This document shows positions 1 through 9,400 of a stretch of DNA of 33,549 nt, piece after piece (positions within the stretch are counted from its first letter, which is position 1; every line of letters starts with the position of its first letter). A model generated the notes under the pieces. That model ran no database searches. It was not told where the DNA came from and worked only from the letters and a program-made list of their open reading frames with translations. The translations under genes were made by a program, and so were the position numbers. The stretch spans positions 1 to 33,549 of the forward strand of contig CALUUJ010000018.1 of assembly GCA_944323935.1 (NCBI GenBank), given 5' to 3'. The DNA comes from Candidatus Gastranaerophilales bacterium (GTDB taxonomy: Bacteria; Cyanobacteriota; Vampirovibrionia; Gastranaerophilales; Gastranaerophilaceae).

Positions 1-414
1 ATTGATATTGTAAGATACAGCGAAAATCCTGTTGAATACATTGTAAATGCATTATCACCTGCAAGAATTGTTTCTGTAGATATCTTAGCAGATGATGAAT
101 ATTCAAAAGAAGCTTTCGTTATTGTTCCTGATGATCAATTAAGTTTAGCAATTGGTCGTGACGGTCAAAATGTTAGATTGGCTCACAAATTAACTGGCTG
201 GAAAATTGATATTAAGAGCGAATCTCAAGCTGCAAAAATGGAATATGCTCCGCATCCGCAACATCAAGAAGATGATGAAGAAGTTGATAATATTGATGAC
301 GAAGTTGATGAAATTGCAGAAGAAATTCGAGAAGAAGAAGAATATGGTCTTGATGAAGAAGACACAGCTTCTTTTGAAGGTGACGAGAATCAGGAAGAAA
401 CAGTTGAAGAATAA
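1..414 (+). CDS. nusA: Transcription termination/antitermination factor NusA, C-terminal part
   Basis: This is the 3' end of a gene that begins before the window, open from base 1 in frame 1 to a TAA at 412-414. The visible 137 residues start in the second KH RNA-binding domain: IDIVRYSENP, then NALSPARIVSVD, then the LAIGRDGQNVRLA loop, whose GxxG-type turn contacts RNA. The core ends with LTGWKIDIKSE, the usual end of the NusA KH2 module. The last 50 or so residues are a low-complexity acidic tail rich in Glu and Asp, common in cyanobacterial-type NusA but not diagnostic. NusA binds RNA polymerase and nascent RNA to control pausing, termination and antitermination. A strong hairpin terminator follows at once. 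The identity is secure; the 5' part is simply outside the window. Confidence 0.93.
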   Translation: MDIVRYSENPVEYIVNALSPARIVSVDILADDEYSKEAFVIVPDDQLSLAIGRDGQNVRLAHKLTGWKIDIKSESQAAKMEYAPHPQHQEDDEEVDNIDDEVDEIAEEIREEEEYGLDEEDTASFEGDENQEETVEE

Positions 415-426
415 AAAAGTCAATAA

Positions 427-463
427 TATACAAAAAGAGGTCTTTATGACCTCTTTTTGTATA
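427..463. terminator. Rho-independent terminator after nusA
   Basis: A perfect 16-bp inverted repeat (arms 427-442 and 448-463) surrounds a 5-base loop (TTTAT). The stem has a GC-containing core (GAGGTC/GACCTC) flanked by an A-run and a T-run, so it could terminate in either direction. It lies 12 bases after the nusA stop. Confidence 0.88.
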
Positions 464-492
464 TTTACATTTATATTTTGAACTTGTATACT
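464..492 (+). promoter_or_regulatory. Sigma70-type promoter for the SIMPL gene
   Basis: A -35 box TTTACA (464-469) and a -10 box TATACT (487-492) are separated by 17 bases. They lie directly after the nusA terminator and 22 bases before the start codon at 515. Confidence 0.6.
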
Positions 493-514
493 TTAAGAAA
501 AGAAGGAGTTTAAT

Positions 515-1252
515 ATGCAAATTAAAGATTATCAAGTTGTATTATTGGGTGTATTAGTTGCACTTGGATGTGTTTGTTCAACTTATATTTTATCTAAAGG
601 AATCATAGAATTTCAGAAATTACAAAATCAAACAATAAGAGTAACAGGCAGTGCAAGCCAAAATGTTACTTCTGATTCTTCGTCTTGGGAGATTGATTAC
701 AGAGCAATTGCTCCAACATTAAAAGAAGGTTATTCAAAAATCAATTCTGATGCTGAAAAAATTAAAAATTTTCTAATTTCTAACGGAATTGATGAAAAGG
801 ACATGAATTTTGCTTCTATTGGCAGTTACGAAAACAGAAAAAGAACTCCAAATGGAAATACTACAAACGAAATTGAAAACTATACTGTATTTCAAAATGT
901 TACAATTAAAGCAAATGACACAGAAACTTTAACAAATTTATCAAAAAAAATAGACGTTTTAGTTAATCAAGATATTAATTTAACTACCGGAAACATAAAA
1001 TATTTCGTTTCAAATCTTGATGATATAAAAGTAAAAATGGTAGGAGAAGCAACAAAAAATGCACAAGCTCGTGCTAATAGTATGGTCCAAGCTACAAACG
1101 GAAAAATTGGTGCAATTAATAGTGCAAGAATGGGTGTATTCCAAATTGTACCTATTGATTCTACAGATGTTTCTGATTATGGATATAATGATACTTCTTC
1201 TATTGAAAAGAAAGTTGTTGCAACTGTTACAGCTACTTTTACAGTAAAATAA
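515..1252 (+). CDS. SIMPL-domain (DUF541) exported protein
   Basis: This 245-residue protein has one N-terminal hydrophobic segment (about residues 8-27) acting as a signal anchor, which puts the rest in the periplasm. The remainder has the SIMPL/DUF541 pattern: an early IRVTGSASQNV strand, a central region with GIDEKDMNF, and a late stretch AQARANSMVQATNGKIGAI followed by a C-terminal VATVTATFTVK strand. Family length (about 230-250) matches. SIMPL proteins are oligomeric periplasmic proteins of poorly defined role, sometimes linked to oxidative or envelope stress. The start is supported by an AAGGAG Shine-Dalgarno at 503-508. The gene is flanked by terminators on both sides and so is probably monocistronic. 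Confidence 0.85.
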   Translation: MQIKDYQVVLLGVLVALGCVCSTYILSKGIIEFQKLQNQTIRVTGSASQNVTSDSSSWEIDYRAIAPTLKEGYSKINSDAEKIKNFLISNGIDEKDMNFASIGSYENRKRTPNGNTTNEIENYTVFQNVTIKANDTETLTNLSKKIDVLVNQDINLTTGNIKYFVSNLDDIKVKMVGEATKNAQARANSMVQATNGKIGAINSARMGVFQIVPIDSTDVSDYGYNDTSSIEKKVVATVTATFTVK

Positions 1253-1260
1253 TTTTCATA

Positions 1261-1297
1261 AAAAAGAAGAGTGTATAATATCTATACTCTTCTTTTT
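1261..1297. terminator. Bidirectional terminator between convergent genes
   Basis: A 12-bp perfect inverted repeat (1261-1272 with 1286-1297) has an A-run on one side and a T-run on the other, around a 13-base AT loop. It sits between the SIMPL gene and the convergent glycosyltransferase reading frame and touches the end of the latter. Confidence 0.8.
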
Positions 1298-1847
1298 AAT
1301 AGTGTTTGTATGATTGTTGTATTTTCTTTATTGGAAAATTTATAATCCCAAGAAAAGTACCATATACCCAAACAGTACAAAATGAAAGGTATGAAAGAAA
1401 TATTATCAAAAAACCTTTAATTCTTTTTTCGCTTAGTTTTTCTGATTCATTATATGCTTCCTTCATCAAAATGCATATTATAAAAAGTGGAAAAATCAAA
1501 AGAGGAAAAGGATTGATTTTCAAATAAATAATTATTCCCCATAACAATACAAAAATAATTATCCCTATTAAAGGCAGAAATTGAAATATTGTTTCTTTTA
1601 ATGATTTTATCTTTTTTCCTTTTATGATTGAATTTGAGTAGTAATAGCTCATGCAATAAATTTTCCTCATAAATGGATAGAATTTGCATTCGCGATGAAA
1701 AACACTTACATTTGGTATAAATCTAATTTTAAAACCATTTTCAATAATTCTATCAGAGAATTCATTGTCTTCTGCAAGATAAATGTCTTCATTCATTCCA
1801 TTAATTTCACAATATGTTTCTCGCTTCATTATTACATTTGACGTCAT
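1296..1847 (-). CDS. Glycosyltransferase family 2, C-terminal fragment of a frameshifted gene
   Basis: This frame continues the glycosyltransferase begun at 2293. It carries NVIMKRETYCEINGMNED and the AEDNEF acidic motif typical of the acceptor side of a GT2 catalytic domain. About two strongly hydrophobic membrane segments and a basic tail follow. The frame is open upstream of the first ATG to about 1879, reading KNAIEQDCTKVM, which joins smoothly to the N-terminal frame if one A is added to a run of five A (T-run 1876-1880 on the + strand). It therefore probably does not start independently at 1847. No good Shine-Dalgarno precedes that ATG. Either the gene is inactivated, slippage on the A-run restores the full protein, or there is a sequencing error. 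Confidence 0.7.
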   Translation of the reverse strand: MTSNVIMKRETYCEINGMNEDIYLAEDNEFSDRIIENGFKIRFIPNVSVFHRECKFYPFMRKIYCMSYYYSNSIIKGKKIKSLKETIFQFLPLIGIIIFVLLWGIIIYLKINPFPLLIFPLFIICILMKEAYNESEKLSEKRIKGFLIIFLSYLSFCTVWVYGTFLGIINFPIKKIQQSYKHY

Positions 1848-1867
1848 TACTTTAGTACAATCTTGTT

Positions 1868-2293
1868 CTATAGCGTTTTTATCTGTGATGTAAATAAAGG
1901 ACTAAATCTAACTATTCTCAGACATAGTTGTTCAAATGAATCTGTGGGTGGATTATATTGACTTCCTGTCACTGCACAATATTCATTATTTTTTTCAAGA
2001 AAATCTATTGCATATTCAAGCCAGTTTTCATTTGGATACGCATCAGAGTCAATAAAAGCTATATATTTTGTATCAACGTTTTTAACTCCAAGATTTCTTT
2101 TTGCAGACATATTTGGATTTTCTGATTTTATTATTTCTATATTTTTGTCAAATTGTTTTAAACAATTATTTATTGAGTCTAAAACAAGAATAATTTTAAT
2201 GTTTTTATACTGTTCTCTTATCTTCTTGATACATTTTTCAAGAAGATAATCAGTATTTCTTGAAGGAATAATAATTGTTACTTTATTTTCCAT
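1868..2293 (-). CDS. Glycosyltransferase family 2, N-terminal fragment of a frameshifted gene
   Basis: These 141 residues hold the nucleotide-sugar half of a GT-A fold: VTIIIPSRN at the N-terminus, then SAKRNLGV, then the FIDSDAYPNENWL segment with the DxD metal-binding motif (residues 83-85). The frame stops at 1868, in the middle of what should be the catalytic domain, and the missing remainder follows in another frame (1296-1847). The start overlaps the end of the radical-SAM gene by 11 bases, which indicates co-transcription and translational coupling. Family 2 enzymes transfer sugars to glycans or lipid carriers; the acceptor here is unknown. Reconstructed, the protein would be about 330 residues, membrane-anchored at its C-terminus. 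Confidence 0.75.
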   Translation of the reverse strand: MENKVTIIIPSRNTDYLLEKCIKKIREQYKNIKIILVLDSINNCLKQFDKNIEIIKSENPNMSAKRNLGVKNVDTKYIAFIDSDAYPNENWLEYAIDFLEKNNEYCAVTGSQYNPPTDSFEQLCLRIVRFSPLFTSQIKTL

Positions 2294-3383
2294 TAGTCCT
2301 CATAAGATTTTTAATAATATGACCAGAAAGTTCACCATAAAATCTTGGTGATGATAATATGTTTATTAACCAAGAACACTCATGTGTACAAAAACACTTT
2401 GTGTTCTTTATATATTCATATACTTCTTTTGCATTTACAGACTTCCAACATTTTAAGAAGTCATAATCATAATCTTTTAAATCTCCATATTTTTTATTTA
2501 GGAGTTCACAAGGAAAAACACTACCGTCATGGTATATGACACCAAATAATTTTCCTGCTAAACAAGGAGAAATATATTTTTTATCTACAAATGTACGCAA
2601 AACATATTTCCATAATATTTTGTTTTTTGCATTTATTATAATAGAAGTCAAAGAATTGCCATTATAGCCTGCAATTAAATTATCATCAAAATCTTTTTCT
2701 CGTTGCAATTGAATTTTTTTGTACATTTCAGCTATTTTTTTTCTATCAGAATCAACTAGATTGTCAGCATTTTCCCCTCTTAGCATTGTACAATTTATAT
2801 TTTGAATTTTAAGATCATCTCTAATAAATTTGTAAGTTTCAAAAGCACTATTACAATTGGTTTGTGAAAGAGTTAGCTGCAACGTGTTAGTAAATCTGTC
2901 TTTATAGCTTTGTATTATTTTACAAGATTCAATTACTTTTAGATGTATATCTTTTATTTTTCTGTATTCTGAATGTTTTTCACCTATAAAATCATATGAT
3001 ATAAAAAAAGAAATAGGTAAATTTTTTCTACTTGCTTGTACACAGAATCTTTCTATTTTTTCTGGAAAGCTTCCGTTTGTCGTTAATACGATTGATTTTA
3101 TGGTTGAATTTGAATTCCAAATATCAGCTATTTCAAATAAATCATCTCTTAAAAAAGGTTCCCCGCCAGTCAATGAAATATTCCGAAGACAAGATCCTGT
3201 TGTTGAAGCTATTTTTTCAATTTTCTCAAGTGTTAGTTCTTTTTCTGCAGTCTTAAAATCGACAAAACAGTGCGGACAACGCGCATTGCATCGTTCAGTT
3301 ACATAGTGAATAAGTGCTAAAGGGTATTTATGTGAAACTAGCGCATTATATATATTTGGTAAAATTTTCCAATTTTTTCTCAT
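2283..3383 (-). CDS. Radical SAM protein with SPASM-like C-terminal cysteines
   Basis: The protein has 366 residues. The N-terminal domain carries the 4Fe-4S/SAM motif C32-x3-C36-x2-C39 (ERCNARCPHCF) and the SAM-binding TGGEP at 72-76. The C-terminal part has further cysteines (C274, C292, C330, C332, C336) in the arrangement expected of a SPASM or twitch auxiliary cluster domain. Such enzymes use a 5'-deoxyadenosyl radical to modify peptides, proteins or sugars. No precursor peptide is evident nearby. The only partner is the downstream glycosyltransferase, which overlaps its end, so a role in modifying a surface glycan or a glycosylated product is possible but unproven. Only a weak Shine-Dalgarno is seen before the ATG. 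The gene is transcribed divergently from lrgA. Confidence 0.85.
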   Translation of the reverse strand: MRKNWKILPNIYNALVSHKYPLALIHYVTERCNARCPHCFVDFKTAEKELTLEKIEKIASTTGSCLRNISLTGGEPFLRDDLFEIADIWNSNSTIKSIVLTTNGSFPEKIERFCVQASRKNLPISFFISYDFIGEKHSEYRKIKDIHLKVIESCKIIQSYKDRFTNTLQLTLSQTNCNSAFETYKFIRDDLKIQNINCTMLRGENADNLVDSDRKKIAEMYKKIQLQREKDFDDNLIAGYNGNSLTSIIINAKNKILWKYVLRTFVDKKYISPCLAGKLFGVIYHDGSVFPCELLNKKYGDLKDYDYDFLKCWKSVNAKEVYEYIKNTKCFCTHECSWLINILSSPRFYGELSGHIIKNLMRTNGK

Positions 3384-3472
3384 TTAATCTTAAAAACTAT
3401 TTAGTCCAAAACCAATTTTAGCATAATTATTTTTTATAAACAATTTAATAATTTTTATGGTAGCATTTTCTT

Positions 3473-3865
3473 ATGTTTAGCCGAATCATAAAATATTTCA
3501 TAGGATTGTTTATTTTATGTGCAATACAATTTGTTTGCAACTGTATTGTTAAATATGCACATATAATAATTCCTTCTCCAATTTTAGGAATTATACTTTT
3601 TTCATTTCTGTTGAAACTCAATATTATCAAGAAAGAATGGGTAAAAGATATATGTAATTTACTATTAAAATATATGCCATTATTATTTGTTCCATTATTT
3701 GTCGGAATTATATCTTACTACAGTATCCTGCAAAAAAATCTAATACCTATTGCAATGAATGTTATTTTAACAACAACAATAACATTAATAGTAACAGCAA
3801 TATTCGTAGAAAATGTTATAAAATTTGTCAGACTCCATAAAATAAGGAAAATTCACAATGGTTAA
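3473..3865 (+). CDS. lrgA: LrgA/CidA family holin-like membrane protein
   Basis: This 130-residue, almost wholly hydrophobic protein has about four membrane segments. The N-terminal IIKYFIGLFILCAIQFVCN helix and the IPSPILGIILFSFLLKL segment match the CidA/LrgA family, where the PxPxxG turn is conserved. The stop region overlaps the start of lrgB by 8 bases, giving the standard lrgAB order. In other bacteria LrgA and LrgB form an inner-membrane complex that affects autolysis and, in some, pyruvate or glycolate transport. A strong Shine-Dalgarno is not visible before the ATG. The 89-base gap to the divergent radical-SAM gene must hold both promoters. Confidence 0.82.
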   Translation: MFSRIIKYFIGLFILCAIQFVCNCIVKYAHIIIPSPILGIILFSFLLKLNIIKKEWVKDICNLLLKYMPLLFVPLFVGIISYYSILQKNLIPIAMNVILTTTITLIVTAIFVENVIKFVRLHKIRKIHNG

Positions 3866-4526
3866 CTTATGGGGTTTTATTACAACATTCATTATTTATG
3901 AATTATCAAAAAAATCAAGAAAATTTAAATATTTAAAAAAGATTCCGCCTTTAATGCTGTCCGGAATAATTTTAATTATGATTTTAAAAATATTTCATAT
4001 AGATTATCAAAGTTATAATGAATCTGCTTGTATATTTACTCTTTTATTGGGACCGGCTACAATTTCATTAGCATTTCCCTTGGTTGAAAATCTATCACTT
4101 CTAAAAAAGAACAAAAGAGCTGTATATTTTGGATTTATAGTAGCAACTTTAACTGCTATAACAACAACATTCATTCTCGGAAAATTAATGCATTCCGACT
4201 GGAATATTATCACCTCTTTAATACCAAAATCAGTAACAACACCTATAGCTGTTGAAATATCAAAAGCGATAGGAGGTATTCCTGAACTTACAGCTTGCAT
4301 CGTTGTTGTTACAGGCATATACGGAGCATTATTTGGACATAAGATATTAAAATGGTTTCATATAAAAAGTGATGTAGCTATTGGTCTTTCAATAGGTGCT
4401 TCAAGTCATGTTATGGGTACATCAAGCTGTGTAGAAAAGAAAAAAGACAAACAAGTTGTAATGGCTACTTTAGCATTAATTATAATCGGAATATTAACAA
4501 CTGTCATTTGCATTTGTGCTTTTTAA
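3858..4526 (+). CDS. lrgB: LrgB family membrane protein
   Basis: The protein has 222 residues and several membrane segments. Family features are visible: LGPATISLAFPLVENL near residue 70, then LIPKSVTTPIAVEISKAIGGIPELT near 130, then ASSHVMGTSSCVEKKKDKQ. Together these are the signature of LrgB/CidB. The start lies inside the last codons of lrgA, so translation is coupled. Its TAA (4524-4526) is one base from the convergent ftsY stop, leaving no room for a terminator between the two genes. Likely function: partner of LrgA in the inner membrane. The substrate cannot be judged from sequence. Confidence 0.88.
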   Translation: MVNLWGFITTFIIYELSKKSRKFKYLKKIPPLMLSGIILIMILKIFHIDYQSYNESACIFTLLLGPATISLAFPLVENLSLLKKNKRAVYFGFIVATLTAITTTFILGKLMHSDWNIITSLIPKSVTTPIAVEISKAIGGIPELTACIVVVTGIYGALFGHKILKWFHIKSDVAIGLSIGASSHVMGTSSCVEKKKDKQVVMATLALIIIGILTTVICICAF

Positions 4527-4527
4527 C

Positions 4528-5511
4528 TTATTTTTCAAACAGAGCATTAATAAAATCTTCAGGATTAAATAATTTTAAATCTTCAAGCTTTTCTCCAACC
4601 CCAATAAGTTTTACTGGTAAATTGAACTCTTTTGCAATAGCAATAATTATTCCGCCTTTTGCACTTCCATCCAACTTTGTGAGTGCCACAGATGTTAGAT
4701 TAACAGCTTCTGAAAAAAATTTTGCTTGAGAAAGTCCATTTTGTCCTGTATTAGCATCCAAAACCAACATACTTTCTTTTAAACAGTTTGGAGCAAGTTT
4801 ATCTATAACAGATTTTACCTTATTTAATTCTTCCATTAAATTCTTTTTATTATGCAATCTGCCTGCAGTATCAATTAAGAGAACATTATAATTTTCACTT
4901 TGAGCTTTTTTTATTGCATCATAAACAACAGCGGCTGAATCAATTCCATCTTTTCTTACTATATCAACTTGTGCTCTTTGTGCCCAAATATCCAATTGCT
5001 CTTCTGCCGCTGCTCTGAATGTATCTCCGGCAGCTAAAAGTACCTTTTTCCCTGACAGTCTGAAATTATTTGCAAGTTTTGCAATCAATGTTGTTTTACC
5101 GGCACCATTTACACCGGTTATAAAATAAATATTTAAAGAATTATCGTCATAATTAAGCTCGGAAGAACCTGCACTTTTCAAGATTGCAGAAAACTCGTCC
5201 TTTAAAAATTGTTTAATTTGAGAAGGTTTTACTTTTGTTTGCTTTCTTAATTTATCTGTTATTGAAGAAGCAAGATTTACACCTAAATCAGCTTTAATTA
5301 AGAGTTCTTCCATATCATCAAGAATAAAATCATCAAATTCTTCTTCTTCTTCAATAGTTGAAACAACATTATCAACAAGATTTTGAGTTGTGTTAGATAT
5401 TGTTTTCTTTAATCCTTCAAAAGAAAAATTCCAAAATGATTTAGAGCTTTCCTCATCTTTCTCTATATTTTCATTTTTAGATTCATCATTTCTTTTGAAG
5501 AAATTAAACAT
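4528..5511 (-). CDS. ftsY: Signal recognition particle receptor FtsY
   Basis: This 327-residue SRP-type GTPase receives ribosome-SRP complexes at the inner membrane. A short acidic A domain (residues 1-65, Glu/Asp/Lys-rich) is followed by the N domain (DDFILDDMEELLIKADLGV) and the G domain. GTPase motifs are all present: P-loop GVNGAGKTT at 133-141, DTFRAAA at 163-169, DTAGR at 214-218, TKLDG at 278-282, and the GVGE closing loop at about 304. The A domain is much shorter than in E. coli, as in most non-proteobacterial FtsY. It lies 15 bases after nusB on the same strand and is probably in one operon with it. Its 3' end is one base from the lrgB stop. Confidence 0.96.
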   Translation of the reverse strand: MFNFFKRNDESKNENIEKDEESSKSFWNFSFEGLKKTISNTTQNLVDNVVSTIEEEEEFDDFILDDMEELLIKADLGVNLASSITDKLRKQTKVKPSQIKQFLKDEFSAILKSAGSSELNYDDNSLNIYFITGVNGAGKTTLIAKLANNFRLSGKKVLLAAGDTFRAAAEEQLDIWAQRAQVDIVRKDGIDSAAVVYDAIKKAQSENYNVLLIDTAGRLHNKKNLMEELNKVKSVIDKLAPNCLKESMLVLDANTGQNGLSQAKFFSEAVNLTSVALTKLDGSAKGGIIIAIAKEFNLPVKLIGVGEKLEDLKLFNPEDFINALFEK

Positions 5512-5526
5512 AATTTTACCTTATTG

Positions 5527-6183
5527 TTACTTTAAATTATTTTCGATAACTACTTTACCTAAAATACCGTTTACAAAAGAAGCAGAATCCTCTGTAGAAT
5601 ATTTTTTAGCCAATTCAACAGCTTCATCGATAATAACTTTCAATGGTGCATCTTTAACATAAACAAGTTCGCAAATAGCAATTCTTAAAATATCTTTATC
5701 CATTTTAACGAGTCTGTTAATATCCCAGCCAAATGCAAACTTTTTAATTTGTTCATCAATTTCAGTTTTATGTTCTTTAAAAGTGTTTGCAATTTTTATA
5801 ATATATTGTTTTACATCTGAGTTTTCTTCTAATGCAGCCATTTCAGCGATTTCTAATGCCAACATAGCATTTTCAGCAACATTAAGAATTTCATCCAATC
5901 TGCCTTGAATATCTGAAGTCATAGGTATTGGAACAGGAATATCAGAGACTTCAATTGGACGTTCTAAATTAGTAGGATGATTTGCTTCATATTCACTAAT
6001 AAATTCTTTCATTTCTAATATTGAACTAGTAGCTGATTTAAGTTCATCAACAGAATTATTAGTAAGAGTTCTTACCGATTTTAAAACTATATCTTGAAAA
6101 TCACATTTATCTAAATTTTTAACAGTATCTAATTGTGAAAATAATATTAGAGCCAATTCTCTAGCTGCACGTCTTGCTTGCAT
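5527..6183 (-). CDS. nusB: Transcription antitermination factor NusB (long form)
   Basis: The protein has 218 residues, about 75 more than E. coli NusB. The N-terminus MQARRAARELALILFSQLD and the C-terminal half (WDINRLVKMDKDILRIAICELVY, then PLKVIIDEAVELAKKYSTEDSASFVNGILGKV) are classic NusB. The extra length is a central insertion of about residues 45-105 that separates the first helix from the rest, a feature shared with cyanobacterial NusB. NusB with NusE (S10) nucleates antitermination on rRNA operons. The ATG starts 15 bases upstream of ftsY's side of the cluster, and the gene faces away from tRNA-Gln, with about 140 bases between them. Confidence 0.92.
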   Translation of the reverse strand: MQARRAARELALILFSQLDTVKNLDKCDFQDIVLKSVRTLTNNSVDELKSATSSILEMKEFISEYEANHPTNLERPIEVSDIPVPIPMTSDIQGRLDEILNVAENAMLALEIAEMAALEENSDVKQYIIKIANTFKEHKTEIDEQIKKFAFGWDINRLVKMDKDILRIAICELVYVKDAPLKVIIDEAVELAKKYSTEDSASFVNGILGKVVIENNLK

Positions 6184-6273
6184 ATAAAATTCCTTTATTT
6201 ATATTTATGATTTAATTAAGCCATAAAAACAATTAAATGTATATATTAAATTCAAAATTTAATATAAAATCTC

Positions 6274-6302
6274 TTGACTTTTAAGTATGGTCTTAATAAT
6301 AT
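6274..6302 (+). promoter_or_regulatory. Promoter of tRNA-Gln
   Basis: TTGACT (6274-6279) and TAATAT (6297-6302) are spaced by 17 bases and end 20 bases before the tRNA. The spacing and the near-consensus -35 make this a convincing sigma70-type promoter. Confidence 0.7.
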
Positions 6303-6322
6303 ATAAGAGTTGAAAGCCATAT

Positions 6323-6395
6323 TGGGGCGTCGCCAAGTGGTAAGGCACCTGGTTTTGGTCCAGGCATCTCGGAGGTTCGAATCCTTCCGCCCCAG
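6323..6395 (+). tRNA. tRNA-Gln (anticodon TTG)
   Basis: The cloverleaf folds fully. The 7-bp acceptor pairs TGGGGCG with CGCCCCA. The D arm contains the usual AAGTGGTAAGGC, the anticodon stem is CCTGG/CCAGG with loop TTTTGGT, giving anticodon TTG, and the T arm contains GGTTCGAATCC. The discriminator base is G, and no CCA is encoded. Confidence 0.95.
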
Positions 6396-6412
6396 AATAA
6401 TCTATTAATTAT

Positions 6413-6443
6413 CCTTTTGATTTTTTAATCAGAAGGTTTTTTT
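6413..6443 (+). terminator. Terminator after tRNA-Gln
   Basis: A 10-bp stem (6413-6422 with 6427-6436, one G-U pair) with a 4-base T loop is followed by seven T. It starts 18 bases after the tRNA and also precedes the convergent 1464-residue gene. Confidence 0.75.
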
Positions 6444-6466
6444 ATAAAGTTATATTTATTTATATT

Positions 6467-9400
6467 TTAATTAACGACATATAGTTCGTATATATTTTCC
6501 TTTAAGTCAGACGGGTTAATCCAGCCTGCCGCCGTATTTGAATAGCATTCAGGAGAAGATATCTCTCCGATAAAATTAATATTCTTTTTTACTTTTTCTA
6601 AATCAGTATTAGGTACGTGTGTATATGATGTCGAAAAATAAACATTCATTAAATTTTTTAAATTAATATTATTGGCATAGTGTTTTATATACGAAAAGAA
6701 TACATCGCGTAATTTTTTGAGATCATTTGGGTCTAACTCTTTAAAAAAAGCACCATTAATTTCTATATTATCCATAACTAATGATGGTTCATTATCAATT
6801 TCAGCCATATAAATTCTACTCATTGCGATTATATTATCTTGTTCATCTTTCACTTCCACAACGTTAAATGCACTATTTAATAAGTATATTGGAGTCGATG
6901 CCCCGTTTGAACCACCAGAAAGAGCTGTACAGCAGCTTGTTCTATCTCCCATAAAGAGATCTTTTTGGGGATATCGTTCCCATAATCCAATTTTTAAGTT
7001 TCTGTCTTTTATTTTAAATTCAAAATCTTTTATAGAACTATTATAAAACCATTTATCATAGTCTAAGCCTCTTTTTTCAAATTCATCTTTTGTTTTGCAA
7101 TTAACTTTACCTATCGGACTAGTTTCATCCATTAAAAAATCCTTATAATCAAAAAGAATTGCCCCTCTTAAAACGTTTTGCAGATCATCATTATTTTCCG
7201 GTCTGTTTCTCATTATAGAAATATATTCACTATAAAGTTTATCCTCAGACCAATTATCTATATTTTCTATTAATAAGATTAATTTATCACAAGAATTTTT
7301 ATCTATTCCCATGTGTTCTAACCAAAACTCATTATTTTGATTTGATTTTAACTCTGATATTATCGTTTGTCTTGCTTCATCTTCACTTAATTCATTAATG
7401 AATTGATTAAACATTTGTTTAACTTTCGAAGATAAGAATGCATGGGTATATTCCTTATCAAAGTCAAGTTTAGAAGGAGGAGCACTCATAAGCTCTTCTT
7501 TCGTTATTCCTGCAGTCATTAACTCTATCATTAACAATTCTTGCTTTATCTTTTCAATGTCTATTGTTCCTGAATTAGAGAAAATGTCAGTTTCTATATC
7601 CGCTAACTGAAGGTCATAAATGATTCTTGCTAATTCTATCTTATCTTTTGCTCTCAGCGGTTTATTTTCAGGATTTTTTAACTGGCATAAATCAGATAAT
7701 TTTTTATAATTTTCATCAGTAAGTTTATTTAAGTCCTCTAATATATTGTAGAAATTATCTGTCCTTTTATCCATAAGTTGATTAAATGTATCAGCATCAA
7801 GATATTTTTGTGCTCTAAGAATTATAGAAAGATTCTCAGACACTAAATCACAGAATTGATTTTGATATTGTTCCATTTGTTCGGAACTTAAATCTGGATA
7901 TTTTCCGTTTGTTTTCGTAGTTAACTCAATAGGAATATTACTCAGGTATAAATTCGGACGCTTCATTGCTAATTTTAATGATTTCTTTGCATACTGAATT
8001 GTTAATTCTGAAATTTCTTCCAAACTTAGTTCGCAATTTACCATTGATTTTAGCATGTTTGGATTACTTATAATTTGATTGAATATTCTATCAATATGTT
8101 TATCTAAATTTGGATTTTGTATACCTTTTTTTATATTTTCTACAAAAGAAGGATCTATTATTCCCTTTAAGATTTGAATAGATTTTTCTGAATTTTGAAT
8201 ATCTAGGACCGCAACCATTGCTGCTAGTTTTTTCGTATAGTTGGGGGCATCTTTCAACTCATTATATGTTTTTATTTCATCTTTTCTCATAACCAAAGGT
8301 ATAGCATATTTAATACCAATATCGTTACACATTGCAGTATCGATAATCATATTATTTTTATTTAAGATATTTTTATCATAATACGAATTTTTGGCTAGAA
8401 AATCTGCATCTGCATTATTCATTCCAACTTCTTCATATTGCTTTGTTTTATTTCTTATAAATTCAGATTTCGCATATTCCTTTATTTTATCAAGTTCTAA
8501 GCCTTTTTGTGCTGCAATAAATACTGCATCAATGACTTTCTGATCTAAAGGTAAATCTATAATTTCTTCTTTTATCCTCATTATAGAAATAAGATCCATC
8601 CCATATTTTTTACTTAATGCAATATTATCTATAATTGTTTTAGTATCTTGCCATACAGGTAAATTGTATTTGCTTGAATATTCATAAGCTTCTGCGCCGG
8701 TTTTTGAAGAATGTACAGCTTCTGAATATTTCTTATGCTTTAAAACATCTTGTATAACATGTATTGGTAAACGATGCTTAGCTAATTCAGCAGCTTTATC
8801 ATACTCTTTTATATTAAGTTGTGCTAAACAAACAGAATAGAATGCATTCAAACCTCTTTTTCTATATTCTATTGCCTTGTTTATTGTATCTTCATCAATT
8901 AGATTTGCAGTAAATAAATCTTTTGTAGTTTGAACATCTAATGGAGATAATTTAAGTATACTCTCAGGTAAAAATTCTCCATCTTTATTTTTCATTTCTG
9001 CAAGAGATAATGAATCATAAGGAGAAAATGTACCTCTATTAAATGAGATAAATCTATTAAATGTATCTTCATCAATTGTATACAGTCCATTTATATTAAA
9101 GCATTCATTAAAAGATAACTTACTTTCGTTATGTAGTCTTAGAACTCTTTCTTTTATTTGTTCATGAGAAATACCTTCTCCATTCGGATTATTTGGATTC
9201 GGTAATTCTTTCTCATATAGTAATGAATCTTTTAATTTACTAGTATTCACCAAATAATATATCTCATTTATTTCTGCACCAGCTTGAATTAAGTCAAATG
9301 CGTTTTGCAAACTTTTAGAATCTAATTTTAAGTATAAAAGTGAATTTATATCGCCGCTATTAAGTCCGCTTGAATAAATTCGTTCTAGCAACTCAAGATA

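Noticed and set aside
190..535. Open frames on both strands around the acidic nusA tail
   Set aside because: They are mirror frames of a Glu/Asp-rich coding sequence and have no ribosome site; the nusA frame explains the region.
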